Shown: positions 50,803 to 59,043 of the stretch, one piece after another
How positions within the stretch are numbered: position 1 is the stretch's first letter
How the letters are laid out: each line of letters starts with the position of its first letter
NCBI GenBank assembly: GCA_963720805.1
Contig: CAVRGT010000012.1
Span: 310,001 to 374,000, forward strand
DNA from: VRUE01 sp963720805
Lineage (GTDB): Bacteria > Actinomycetota > Thermoleophilia > Solirubrobacterales > 70-9
DNA: 64,000 bases
Direction: 5' to 3'
Program-made: the position numbers and the translations under genes
Notes under the pieces: model-generated
The model's input: the letters and a program-made list of their open reading frames with translations, nothing else
What the model was told of the DNA's origin: nothing
The model's database searches: none

Positions 50803-52570
50803 ATGACCGACCCGATGACTTTGACCGACTCGCTCGACCGCGCGCGGTCGCCGATGCTTGCCTCGGCGGTAGGCGACGCACTTGGCTGGCCGATTGAGAA
50901 CCGCTCGGGCCTGGTCGGCGGTGTCAGCAGGGTCCAACCCCGGCTCGAGCTGATCAATTGGGTGAGGCGCGAGGGGGGACGCTACGCACCGCACCAGGTC
51001 GAGATCGAGGCCGGCAGTTACAGCGACGACACCCAGCTCACCCTTGCGGTCGCGCGCAGTCGGCTCAGGGGGGACGCGTGGTGGCAGCACTGGACGGACT
51101 TCGAGCTACCTATGTGGCTTGTCTACGAGCGCGGCGGGGGTGGCGCAAGCAAGCGCGCGGCACAGGCGTGGAGCAGAGGAAAGGCACCGTGGTCGGGGGA
51201 GCTCAAAGCCGCTGATCAGGAACGGTATTTCGAGGCCGGCGGAAACGGAGTGGCAATGCGAATCCTGCCCCATGTACTCATTGCCGACCCTGAGGACTTC
51301 AGGGTGCCTGCCGCCGACATCTTCGCCGACGGAGTTTGTACCCACGGCCACCCGAGAGCCCTGGTCGGCGCCCTCGCCCACGGTTACGCACTGTGGCTGG
51401 CGCTCAGCCACAGGTCGGAGCAGGCGCTGGGGTTCGGCGAACTCGTCGAGCTGACAATCGAAGGGGAGCAACACTGGAGTCGCATGCCGTCCCTTCCCCC
51501 CCGCGCTCTCGGTGTGGCAGGAACAGGTGGAGACGACAAGACCACAGTTCAGCGAGACCTGGGAGCGCACGCGGGGAGAGATGCTCGACCTACTCGAGGC
51601 CTGTAGGAATTCCCTCGCCCGTGGATCGCTGGCCGTGGATCGCGAGACGCTCGACGGAATCGGCGCCTTCGACCCCAAGGCAAACGGCGCCGGCACGATC
51701 GCGGCGGCGGCGGCGGCATTCCTCGCGTCCCGCTACGCCTCTCAGCCCGGGCAAGGTCTCACCGCAGCGGCCTTCGCGAAGGGAGCGGACACGGACACCA
51801 TCGCGGCGATGGCCGGTGGACTGCTCGGCGCGATTCATCGCGACGGCTGGCTGGCCGGCCTGCGAACTGAAATTCAGGACGCGCGCTACATCGACGCCCT
51901 GGCTGGGGAGCTATCCAAAGGCGCCACCAAGTCCCTCCCCGCCGCGGAGGCTTGGCGCCAGGCCAACCGGAGAGAACTGTGGAACCAGCTCGAAAAGACC
52001 GAGACCGGAGCCGTGCTCGAGCTGCCGGTCTTCGGACATTGCAGACTCGCTCGCATTCGCTCGATACCGACGAAGTCGAGCAACGTGATCAGGGAGTGGG
52101 TCCTCCACACCAGGGAGGGTCTGACGCTCTTCGTCAAGCGAGTCTCGCCCGCAAAAGATCGAGATTCGGTGAGTACGAGTGCCGACCCTCCCTCCCCCGC
52201 GTGGATCGTTTGCCAGACAGCGGACCTTTCACGTTCTGAGCGCTTCTACTCCAAAACGGTCGGGCTCCCGACCAGATCAGATTCGGGTTCCACCAACCGC
52301 ATCTACGTATCGGACCGTCTCGTATTTGAGGAAGCAAGACCGGGATGGCGTCCTTCGGCAAGTCCGAGGAACGAAGCGGATCTTCTCGATCGAGGCCAGG
52401 CGGTCACCTTCTTTCGAAATGAGCACGACCTGGCGGCCACACACAGAAGACTCGTCGAGGCAGCTGAGCACCCGGTGTCAGGCGTAGTCGAGCGCGATGG
52501 CCGCGACGCTTTTCGCTGTGCCGATCCGGACGGCTACGTAATCGAGATTCGCGCCACTCCGTCCAAGTAG
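50803..52570 (+). CDS. ADP-ribosylglycohydrolase (DraG/ARH-like) fused to a VOC domain, frameshifted
   Basis: About 588 residues after bridging a frameshift in a run of seven C at 51496-51502 (six would keep frame). The N-terminus RSPMLASAVGDALGWPIENR and GSYSDDTQLTLAVARS (acidic metal ligands) and later GAGTIAAAAAAFLASRY and FAKGADTDTIAAMAGGLLGA (D-T-D) are ARH/DraG signatures. A linker with VFGHCRLARIRSIP and LHTREGLTLFVKRV follows. The last 120 residues (WIVCQTADLSRSERFYSKTV, DAFRCADPDGYVIEIRA) are a glyoxalase/VOC-like domain. Probably removes ADP-ribose added by the upstream DarT. The end (TAG 52568-52570) lies in the operator of the next operon. Confidence 0.75.
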
Positions 52571-52586
52571 CCACATTTGTTGCTAC
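52567..52586 (+). promoter_or_regulatory. Operator-like palindrome before the Phd-type antitoxin gene
   Basis: GTAGCCACA-TT-TGTTGCTAC: the two 9-bp arms match at 8 of 9 positions around a TT centre. It ends 9 bp before the GTG start at 52596 and includes the stop codon of the glycohydrolase gene. The size and place fit autoregulation by the antitoxin. Confidence 0.65.
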
Positions 52587-52595
52587 ATTGCCCTG

Positions 52596-53006
52596 GTGGC
52601 AATCAGAGTCCAGACCGAGACGGTCGGCCATCGGCGGCTGAAGAACCATCTCTCCGAGGTGCTGCGGGAGACCGTGCAGCAAGGGGAAGCCGTGCCGATC
52701 TCCAATCGCGGCGAGGTCGACGGCTACCTGATGCCACCTGGCGTGATCGAGGAACTGGCGCGGGCTGAGCGATTGCGAGAGACGCTGCCGCTGTTGATGG
52801 CAGCCGCGGCGGCGGGGGCGGCGATCCCCTCGCAGACACTGCGCGATCTTGGGATCGAGATCGCTTTCGACTGGAGAGAGCTCAACCGATTCACCGCGCG
52901 TACGCCGGTCAGCTTCACCCAGGGCGAGGATGGCGAGGCCTGGATCGCCCTTCCGGATGGTCAACCGGAAGCGTTGCTCGAGGATGAGGCCGACTTCGAC
53001 CTGTGA
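52596..53006 (+). CDS. Phd/YefM-like antitoxin
   Basis: 136 residues. The N-terminus (VGHRRLKNHLSEVLRETVQQ, GEAVPISNRGEVDGYLMPPG) is the Phd/YefM DNA-binding and dimerisation domain. A helical linker (EELARAERLRETLPLLMAAA) and an extra C-terminal part (TARTPVSFTQGEDGEAWIAL, then an acidic DEADFDL end) follow. Most Phd antitoxins are shorter; the extra part may hold its partner. The stop overlaps the GTG of the next gene (GTGA), as in toxin-antitoxin operons. Confidence 0.75.
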   Translation: MAIRVQTETVGHRRLKNHLSEVLRETVQQGEAVPISNRGEVDGYLMPPGVIEELARAERLRETLPLLMAAAAAGAAIPSQTLRDLGIEIAFDWRELNRFTARTPVSFTQGEDGEAWIALPDGQPEALLEDEADFDL

Positions 53007-53566
53007 ACGACGCCTGGTACCTGGACGCGGACCAGTACTACGTCCCCTCCGGGGAGGCGGATGAGCATCCAACTCGCCAAGGCGATCTGGTCGAGGGGCC
53101 GACGATCGACGGCGAGTCCTGGCACGCGGCTCAGATCGTTCAGCCAACATGCGAGCTTGAAAAGAGCTCGGTCAAAGCGGTTCAGATCGTGCGCGTCAGG
53201 CCACTCTCCGAGCTTGACGACGACTTCCTGCGAAGCCTGGTGGTCGCCGGGTACAGCGAGCGTGACGGTCAGCGCCGAGTAGCACTGGCTCACACCTTCT
53301 TCCTTCCACCTTGGACCGAGGGCGGAGAGCCGGCCTTCTCGAACTTCCGCGAGATAGTCGCGGTCCCGCGTCAGGCATTCGGGTCGGCACAGCGACTGGC
53401 AGCGATAACCCACGACTGCCGAGTGACCTTTATCCGCCGCTGGCTCTACTTCCGCTTCCGCCTCGGATTCAGCCGCGAGCAGGTGCGTGCCTGGGAGGCC
53501 GCCCGAATTTCAGCCGATGCGGCATTCAAAGGGCCGAAGCCCGAATGGGCCCTCAGCCGAGGATGA
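53003..53566 (+). CDS. Unknown protein coupled to the Phd-like antitoxin
   Basis: 187 residues. Not a PIN, Doc or RelE protein. Visible pattern: TRQGDLVEGPTIDGESWHAA followed by QIVQPTCELEKSSVKAVQIV and RVRPLSEL, which resembles small proteins carrying a QGDI...xxTxxCDL signature found in defence and toxin contexts. A C-terminal part has THDCRVTFIRRWLYFRFRLG and SREQVRAWEAARISADAAF. Two cysteines (PTCEL, HDCRV) may be functional. The GTGA overlap with the antitoxin suggests a toxin or effector. Its end overlaps the P450 gene on the other strand by 14 bp. Confidence 0.5.
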   Translation: MNDAWYLDADQYYVPSGEADEHPTRQGDLVEGPTIDGESWHAAQIVQPTCELEKSSVKAVQIVRVRPLSELDDDFLRSLVVAGYSERDGQRRVALAHTFFLPPWTEGGEPAFSNFREIVAVPRQAFGSAQRLAAITHDCRVTFIRRWLYFRFRLGFSREQVRAWEAARISADAAFKGPKPEWALSRG

Positions 53567-54893
53567 CCTCGGCGTTGTGACGCGGGGTCTCGGTGATCGC
53601 GCGGCGGAAGACGCGTTCGGGCTTGGGGTTGGCGGGGCGGATCTGCCGGCGCTTGACCAGCTCCTTGAGCACGACGGCCATCTCGAACTGGGCGAAGGAG
53701 GCGCCGAGGCAGCGGCGCACGCCGCCGCCGAAGGGGATCCAGGTGTAGGTGCCGGGCGGGCGCTCGAGGAAGCGCTCGGGCAGGAAGCGCTGCGGCTCGG
53801 GGTAGATCTCCGGGTTGCGGTGGACGAGGTAGACGCTGGGGGCGACCGAGATCCCGGCGGGCAGTTGGTAGCCGCCGATCTCAACCGACTCGGTCAGCTT
53901 GCGCAGGACGATCGAGATCACCGGGCGCAGGCGCAGGGTCTCCTGGATCGTCGCGGTCAGGTACTCCTCACGACCCTCGAGCACCTCGGCGCGCAGGCGC
54001 TCGAGCTTGTCCGGGTTGCGGCTGAGCCGCTCGATCGCCCAGGAGAGCGAGGTCGCGGTGGTCTCGTGGCCGGCGACCAGCAGGGTGAGCAGCTCGTCGC
54101 GCATCTCCTCGTCGCGCATCGGGCTGCCGTCCTCGTGGCGGGCCGCGATCAGCATCGAGAGCACGTCGTCGCGCTGCTCGACGTCGGCGGCGCCGCGGCG
54201 CTCGGCGATCTCGCGGTAGATCAACTCGTCGACACGGTCGACGCGGCGGCGGAACGGTCCGTAGCGGCGCACCCGGCTGGGCCCGAGCAGTAGTAGCGGC
54301 AGCAGGATCCGGGGGTTGGTGGTGAGATCGAGGAACTCGCGCAATGCCGCCCGCAGCTCGCCCATCCGCTCGCCCTCGCGGACGCCGAAGACGGTCTGCA
54401 GGATGATCTCCAGGGTTATCGCCTGCATCCGCGGCCGCAGTTGGTACGGGGTGCCGGTGGGCCAGGTGGCGATCTCGCGCTCGGCGATCTCGCTCATCGT
54501 CTGCTCGTAGCCCTGCATCCGGGTGCCGTGGAAGGGCGGCAGCAGCAGCTTGCGCTGGCTCATGTGCGGCTTCTCGTCGAGGACGAGGACCGAGCTCTTG
54601 CCGAGGACGGGTTCGAGGATCTGGTTGCCCTCGCCGGCGTGGAAGACCTTGGGATCGCCGGTGAAGACCTGTTTGACCGCGTCCGGGTCGGCGAGCATCA
54701 CCCAGGTTCCCTCGTAGGCGATGCGCAGCGCGAACATGTCGCCGTAGCGGTCCTGGCAGGCGTAGAGCAGGCGGCGCGCCTGGCGCGACCAGATCGCGGT
54801 CTGGATCGGCCGCGGCAGCGGCGGGCTGGGCGGCAGGCGTCGCTCGGGCACCCGGCTGGCCGGTCGCGGAGCGCTTGTCGTCGCTGCCTCCAT
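53553..54893 (-). CDS. Cytochrome P450
   Basis: 446 residues. Heme-thiolate monooxygenase. I-helix oxygen-binding motif LLVAGHETTATSLSW (about residue 240), ExxR in TIQETLRLRPV (about 290), PERF motif FLPERFLERP and the heme loop PFGGGVRRCLGASFAQFEMA (about 390) with the cysteine ligand. The N-terminus has RLPPSPPLPRPIQT and no membrane anchor. ATG 54893 and ATG 54926 are both possible. No ferredoxin gene is adjacent. Substrate cannot be inferred. Divergent from a lipase-like hydrolase. Confidence 0.93.
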   Translation of the reverse strand: MEAATTSAPRPASRVPERRLPPSPPLPRPIQTAIWSRQARRLLYACQDRYGDMFALRIAYEGTWVMLADPDAVKQVFTGDPKVFHAGEGNQILEPVLGKSSVLVLDEKPHMSQRKLLLPPFHGTRMQGYEQTMSEIAEREIATWPTGTPYQLRPRMQAITLEIILQTVFGVREGERMGELRAALREFLDLTTNPRILLPLLLLGPSRVRRYGPFRRRVDRVDELIYREIAERRGAADVEQRDDVLSMLIAARHEDGSPMRDEEMRDELLTLLVAGHETTATSLSWAIERLSRNPDKLERLRAEVLEGREEYLTATIQETLRLRPVISIVLRKLTESVEIGGYQLPAGISVAPSVYLVHRNPEIYPEPQRFLPERFLERPPGTYTWIPFGGGVRRCLGASFAQFEMAVVLKELVKRRQIRPANPKPERVFRRAITETPRHNAEVILG

Positions 54894-54969
54894 CGTCCCT
54901 ATTGGCGAGGCTAGCGGTCCCAGCATGAATTTCCCGTTAGGTACGTCACGGAGGCGGTAGCCTGCTCGC

Positions 54970-56058
54970 GTGGCCCCGCCGCGCCTCCCTCCCAAGTTCG
55001 AGCACAGGTTCGTCAAGCGGGCGTGCGGTCTTTCGCCCCGGGTCATCCGGCGGCTGATCGGCCCCCCACCCCGGCTCGACGGCCAGGAGCTGGCGCCCGA
55101 CATCCAGATGCTGCTGGCGCTGGCGAAGCTGAACGGCGAGACCTCGCTGGTCGAGGGCCGCACGGTCGAGCGGGCGCGGGCGGAGAACCGCGCCGAGGTG
55201 CCGATCGTCTGCGGGCCGCCGCGACCGATGGCGCGGGTCGACGAGCTGACGATCGAGGGCGCGGGCGCGGCGATACCGGCCCGCCTCTACGTCGCCCTCG
55301 GCGCGCCGCAGCCGCCGCAGCCGCTGCTCGTCTACTACCACGGCGGCGGCTGGGTGATCGGCGACCTCGAGACCCATGACAGCGCCTGTCGCTTCCTCGC
55401 CGAGCACAGTGGCTGCCGGGTGCTCTCGGTCGACTACCGACTGGCCCCGGAGCACCCGTTTCCGATCCCCGTGGAAGACGCGGTCGCCGCCTTTGCCTGG
55501 GCCCACGAGCACGCCGCCGATCTCGGTGCCGACCCCGAGCGGATGGCGGTCGGCGGCGACAGCGCCGGCGGCAACCTCTCGACCGCCCTCTGCATCCAAA
55601 ACCGCGATGCCGGCAAGCCGCAGCCGGCGATGCAGCTGCTGCTCTACCCCGTCACCGACGCGGTCGGCGGCCAGACCTCGCGCGACACCTTCGCCGAAGG
55701 CTTCCTGCTCACCCGCGAGGACATGGAGTGGTTCGAGAACCACTACATCCCCGACGGCATCGACGAAGCCGAGCCGCGCGCCTCGATGATGCGGGCGACC
55801 GACGTCTCCGGCCTGCCCCCCGCCTATATCGCAACATCCGGCTTCGACCCGCTGCGCGACGAGGGTGAGATCTACGCGGCGCGGATGCGCGAGGCAGGCG
55901 TGCAGGTGGTGGCGCAGCGGCACTCGAGCCAGATCCACGGCTTCGCCAACCTGACCGCGATCTGCCCCAGCGCCCGCACCGCGATGCTCGAGGTGGCGGG
56001 AGCGCTGCGGATGGGCCTCGGCCTGGCCGCGCCGACACCAGCCGCCGTACTTGCTTAA
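54970..56058 (+). CDS. Alpha/beta hydrolase of the hormone-sensitive lipase family
   Basis: 362 residues. HGGGW oxyanion-hole motif in LLVYYHGGGWVIGDLETHD (about residue 122), the nucleophile in AVGGDSAGGNLSTAL (about 197), acid in TSGFDPLRDEG (about 295) and histidine in QIHGFANLT (about 325) make the catalytic triad. DYRLAPEHPFP is the family signature. Acts on short- or medium-chain esters. GTG 54970. The stop codon lies at the edge of the CsoR operator. Confidence 0.92.
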   Translation: MAPPRLPPKFEHRFVKRACGLSPRVIRRLIGPPPRLDGQELAPDIQMLLALAKLNGETSLVEGRTVERARAENRAEVPIVCGPPRPMARVDELTIEGAGAAIPARLYVALGAPQPPQPLLVYYHGGGWVIGDLETHDSACRFLAEHSGCRVLSVDYRLAPEHPFPIPVEDAVAAFAWAHEHAADLGADPERMAVGGDSAGGNLSTALCIQNRDAGKPQPAMQLLLYPVTDAVGGQTSRDTFAEGFLLTREDMEWFENHYIPDGIDEAEPRASMMRATDVSGLPPAYIATSGFDPLRDEGEIYAARMREAGVQVVAQRHSSQIHGFANLTAICPSARTAMLEVAGALRMGLGLAAPTPAAVLA

Positions 56059-56074
56059 TACCCCTAGGGGGTAT
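56058..56074 (+). promoter_or_regulatory. CsoR-type operator upstream of csoR
   Basis: ATACCCCTAGGGGGTAT is a nearly perfect palindrome with G/C tracts, the layout reported for CsoR-family operators. It overlaps the stop of the hydrolase gene and lies 61 bp before the csoR start, with a 43-bp palindromic repeat in between. Confidence 0.75.
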
Positions 56075-56085
56075 GCCATACTCAG

Positions 56086-56128
56086 GTGCAACGCGTAACG
56101 GCTCTCCAGGAGCCGGAAAACGTTGCAC
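56086..56128 (+). repeat. 43-bp palindromic repeat, copy 5 (solo, in the csoR leader)
   Basis: GTGCAACGCGTAACGGCTCT opens and GAGCCGGAAAACGTTGCAC closes the element. Same length and arms as the four copies around 6-7 kb. It lies between the CsoR operator and the csoR ATG, ending 7 bp before that ATG. Confidence 0.87.
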
Positions 56129-56135
56129 CGCGACC

Positions 56136-56435
56136 ATGGCGACACGCGACAGCGAGACCACCCACGGCTACAGCGAGAACCGCGAGGCGGTGCTCAAGCG
56201 ACTGCGCCGGATCGAGGGCCAGGTGCGCGGGGTCGAGCGGATGGTCGAGGAGAACCGCTACTGCATCGACGTCGTCACCCAGGTGACCGCGATCCAAGCC
56301 GCGCTCGACAAGGTCGCCCTGGAGCTGCTCTCCGACCACGCCGCCCACTGCGTCGCCGGCGCCGCGGATGGCGACCAGGAGGAGATGACCGACGAGCTGA
56401 TGGCCGCGGTCAAACGACTCCTCCGCCGCGGCTAG
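56136..56435 (+). CDS. csoR: CsoR/FrmR-family metal-sensing repressor (copper type)
   Basis: 99 residues. The helical CsoR fold: VLKRLRRIEGQVRGVERMVE, NRYCIDVVTQVTAIQAALDK, VALELLSDHAAHCVAGA. The cysteine in RYC, the histidine in SDH and the cysteine four residues later (HAAHC) give the C-H-C set of copper-sensing CsoR proteins. ATG 56136; no ribosome site is visible because the repeat occupies the leader. An ATACCCC-type operator lies upstream, so it represses itself. No copper ATPase or chaperone gene is nearby. Confidence 0.88.
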   Translation: MATRDSETTHGYSENREAVLKRLRRIEGQVRGVERMVEENRYCIDVVTQVTAIQAALDKVALELLSDHAAHCVAGAADGDQEEMTDELMAAVKRLLRRG

Positions 56436-56437
56436 CC

Positions 56438-56488
56438 CGAACTGCATCAACTTATCCCTCTGCCAGGTGGATAAGTTGATGCAGTTCG
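56438..56488. terminator. Perfect 20-bp stem palindrome between convergent genes
   Basis: CGAACTGCATCAACTTATCC (56438-56457) and GGATAAGTTGATGCAGTTCG (56469-56488) are exact reverse complements with an 11-nt loop. It fills the whole gap between the csoR stop (56435) and the ABC permease stop (56489). There is no U-tract, so termination in both directions would rely on the stem alone. Confidence 0.8.
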
Positions 56489-59038
56489 TTACTCGTACTG
56501 GAGCGACTCGAGGACGTCCAAGCGCGAGGCGCGGCGGGCGGGCGGGATCGCCGCGATGACGCCAAGCAGGGCGGCGAAGAAGAGCAAAGCGACCAGCGAA
56601 GCGATCGGATAGGACAGCGTGAAGCCTTCGTCCTTCAGTGGTTGAGAGATCAGAGCGGCGAAGATCACGCCGAGCACCAGGCCGAGGATCGCTCCGATCA
56701 GCGCCGTGATCACGGCCTCGTAGCGGATCATCGTTCGCACCTGCCGCCGCGACATGCCGATCGCCCGCAGCATCCCCAGCTCGCGGGTTCGCTCATGGAT
56801 CGAGAGGGCAAGCGTGTTAGCGATGCCAAAGAGGGAGACGATGATCGCGAGCGCGAGCAATACGTAGAAGAAGCGGACGAGTTCGTCGATCTGCCCTTCA
56901 CGCGTCTCCTTCAGTTCCTGCTGGTTGAGCACTTCCGCGGTTGGAAACGCGACTTCAGTGGCCTTGCTCAGCAGCGCCTGAACCCGCGCCGAAGCCACGC
57001 CGGGCTCGGCAAGGACGAAGTCAATGCGGTCCTGCGTCTGACCGAAGTCCCGGGCGAGGATCGCCTGGGTGACGAGGACGCTGCCGAAGATCCCGAGCTT
57101 TGAGGCGAAGGTCCCGGCAACCTCGAACGCGGGTCGCCTCCCGGTCTGGCTCAGGAGGGCGAAGCGATCGCCCACTTCCAGATCGTGCGAGGCGGCGAAG
57201 GAGTCCGAGACCACCGCCTGCCCGTTGCGCAGGCCGCGCAGAACCGCCGGCCCGCCCCGCTTCCAATCGACCTCAACGGCGTCCTCGATGTTGTTCGTGG
57301 CAGCGGTTATGCGACTGGTCGTGCCGCTGCCGATGAGCTTGGCATCGGCAGAGCGCACGGTGGCCACCGACTTGACGCCCGGCACCCTGCTTGCCGCGGC
57401 GGCGGCACCCGCGGGGATCGGCGAGAAGCCGTCGCTGTTCTGGATCACCAGGCCGCCGGCGAAGTTTTCGTCGATCACCTGTGAGACCGAGCCCTTCAGC
57501 CCGGCGGCGAAGACCGTGACGAAGGTGACCAGAGCCAACCCGATCATCAATGCGGCGGCGGTAACCGCGGTGCGGCTCGGGTTGCGCTGCGAGTTCTCGC
57601 GCGCGAGACGGCCAAGCAGGCGGCGCACCCTCTCCAGGGGCCAACCGGCAAGGGTCGCGAGCGGCGGCACAAGCCGCGGACTGAAGAAGGAAACGCCTAG
57701 GAAGACCGCCACGGCGCCGGCACCCATCAGCCCGGCCGCCGTGCCGGCACCAGCGCCGCCGAAGAGGCCAATGAGGAGCATCACCAAGCCAGCCAGTCCA
57801 AGCAGGATCGAGAGCGCACCGAAGACCAGCCGACGGCGCCGGCTCGGCGCGGCGCCGGAGGCGTGGAGCGCGGCGATCGGGGGGACGCGAGTTGAGCGCA
57901 GCGCCGGCACGATCGAGGAGACGAGGGTCACCACCACGCCGATCAGCAGCGAGACGATGATCGTGCGGCCCTCCATCACCAGGCTGGTGGTGGGCAGGTC
58001 CAAGCCGATCGCCTTGAAGAGAGCGTTGAGAAGTGCAGCCATCACGTAGCCGCCGCCGATGCCGATCACGGCGCCGAGCAGGCCGACCGCGACCGCCTCG
58101 GTGACTACCGTGGCGAGGATCTGGCGGCGCGAGGCCCCCAGAGTGCGCAGAAGGCCAAACTCGGCCACCCGCTGAGCGACCGTGATCGAGAAGGTATTGA
58201 AGATCAGGAAGGCGCCGACGAAGAGGGCGACGAACCCGAAGACCAGCAACACCGTCTGCAGAAAACCGAGGCTGTCGCGGATTTCTTCGGAACCACGATC
58301 GGCGTTTTCCTTCCCGGTCTCCACCCGAATGCCGGTTGGCACCTTCAGGGCAATCCGGCGCTTCAGAGCCTCGGCTGAAACTCCATCCATTGCCGCGACT
58401 GAGATCTGATCGAAGCTCCCGGTCTTGTGCGTGAGGCGCTGCGCCACCGGCAGCGTCACCTGGGCGATGCTGGCGCCGCCAAAGGAAGCGTTGCCGAGCC
58501 GGGTGAGCCCGACCAAACGGAAGGAATGGACGCGACCCTGGCCGACGATTTTGATCGTTTCCCCGATCGAGATCCCGGCGCCGCCGGCAGCCGCTTCGTC
58601 GATTGAAGCTTCGGTTGGGCCTCGGGGGCGGTGCCCATCGACGTAGGTGAGCGACTCGAGCCGGCCCGGCAGGGTCGAGGAGATGAACTTTGGCGAGAGG
58701 GTGTTGCCGATCTTCTTGCCCTTGGCATCGAAGAAGCCGCCGGGGGTGAAGATCGCCCCCGCGGCCAGCTTGACCCCCGGCGTCTTCTGCACGCGAGGCA
58801 GCAGCGAGGCGCTAACCGTCGGCACTTCTCCGTTTTCCTGTTTGACCGGGTTCTCAGCGCTGATCACAACACTGGTCCCCTTCAGCGACTCGCTGAAGAT
58901 TTCGTCGAAGGCGGCGAAGATCGTGTCTGTGAGAACGTAGGAACCGGCGACGAAAGAGACGCCGATGACGACAGCAAAGGTGGTTGCCAGGGCGCGGAAC
59001 TTGCGCCCCCAGAGACTCTTTAGGGCGAGGCTGGTCAA
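56489..59038 (-). CDS. ABC transporter permease (FtsX/MacB-type, two FtsX domains)
   Basis: 849 residues. An N-terminal transmembrane helix (LATTFAVVIGVSFVAGSYVL), a MacB-like extracytoplasmic domain, and a first FtsX domain (VLLVFGFVALFVGAFLIFNT, with EFGLLRTLGASRRQILATVV at about 300). A middle membrane region, a second extracytoplasmic domain and a second FtsX domain follow (LALAIIVSLFGIANTLALSI, ERTRELGMLRAIGMSRRQVR at about 750). Such transporters release lipids, lipoproteins or peptides, or use mechanical force on the periplasmic side. Five bases separate it from its ATPase gene. Confidence 0.92.
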   Translation of the reverse strand: MTSLALKSLWGRKFRALATTFAVVIGVSFVAGSYVLTDTIFAAFDEIFSESLKGTSVVISAENPVKQENGEVPTVSASLLPRVQKTPGVKLAAGAIFTPGGFFDAKGKKIGNTLSPKFISSTLPGRLESLTYVDGHRPRGPTEASIDEAAAGGAGISIGETIKIVGQGRVHSFRLVGLTRLGNASFGGASIAQVTLPVAQRLTHKTGSFDQISVAAMDGVSAEALKRRIALKVPTGIRVETGKENADRGSEEIRDSLGFLQTVLLVFGFVALFVGAFLIFNTFSITVAQRVAEFGLLRTLGASRRQILATVVTEAVAVGLLGAVIGIGGGYVMAALLNALFKAIGLDLPTTSLVMEGRTIIVSLLIGVVVTLVSSIVPALRSTRVPPIAALHASGAAPSRRRRLVFGALSILLGLAGLVMLLIGLFGGAGAGTAAGLMGAGAVAVFLGVSFFSPRLVPPLATLAGWPLERVRRLLGRLARENSQRNPSRTAVTAAALMIGLALVTFVTVFAAGLKGSVSQVIDENFAGGLVIQNSDGFSPIPAGAAAAASRVPGVKSVATVRSADAKLIGSGTTSRITAATNNIEDAVEVDWKRGGPAVLRGLRNGQAVVSDSFAASHDLEVGDRFALLSQTGRRPAFEVAGTFASKLGIFGSVLVTQAILARDFGQTQDRIDFVLAEPGVASARVQALLSKATEVAFPTAEVLNQQELKETREGQIDELVRFFYVLLALAIIVSLFGIANTLALSIHERTRELGMLRAIGMSRRQVRTMIRYEAVITALIGAILGLVLGVIFAALISQPLKDEGFTLSYPIASLVALLFFAALLGVIAAIPPARRASRLDVLESLQYE

Positions 59039-59043
59039 CCTGC

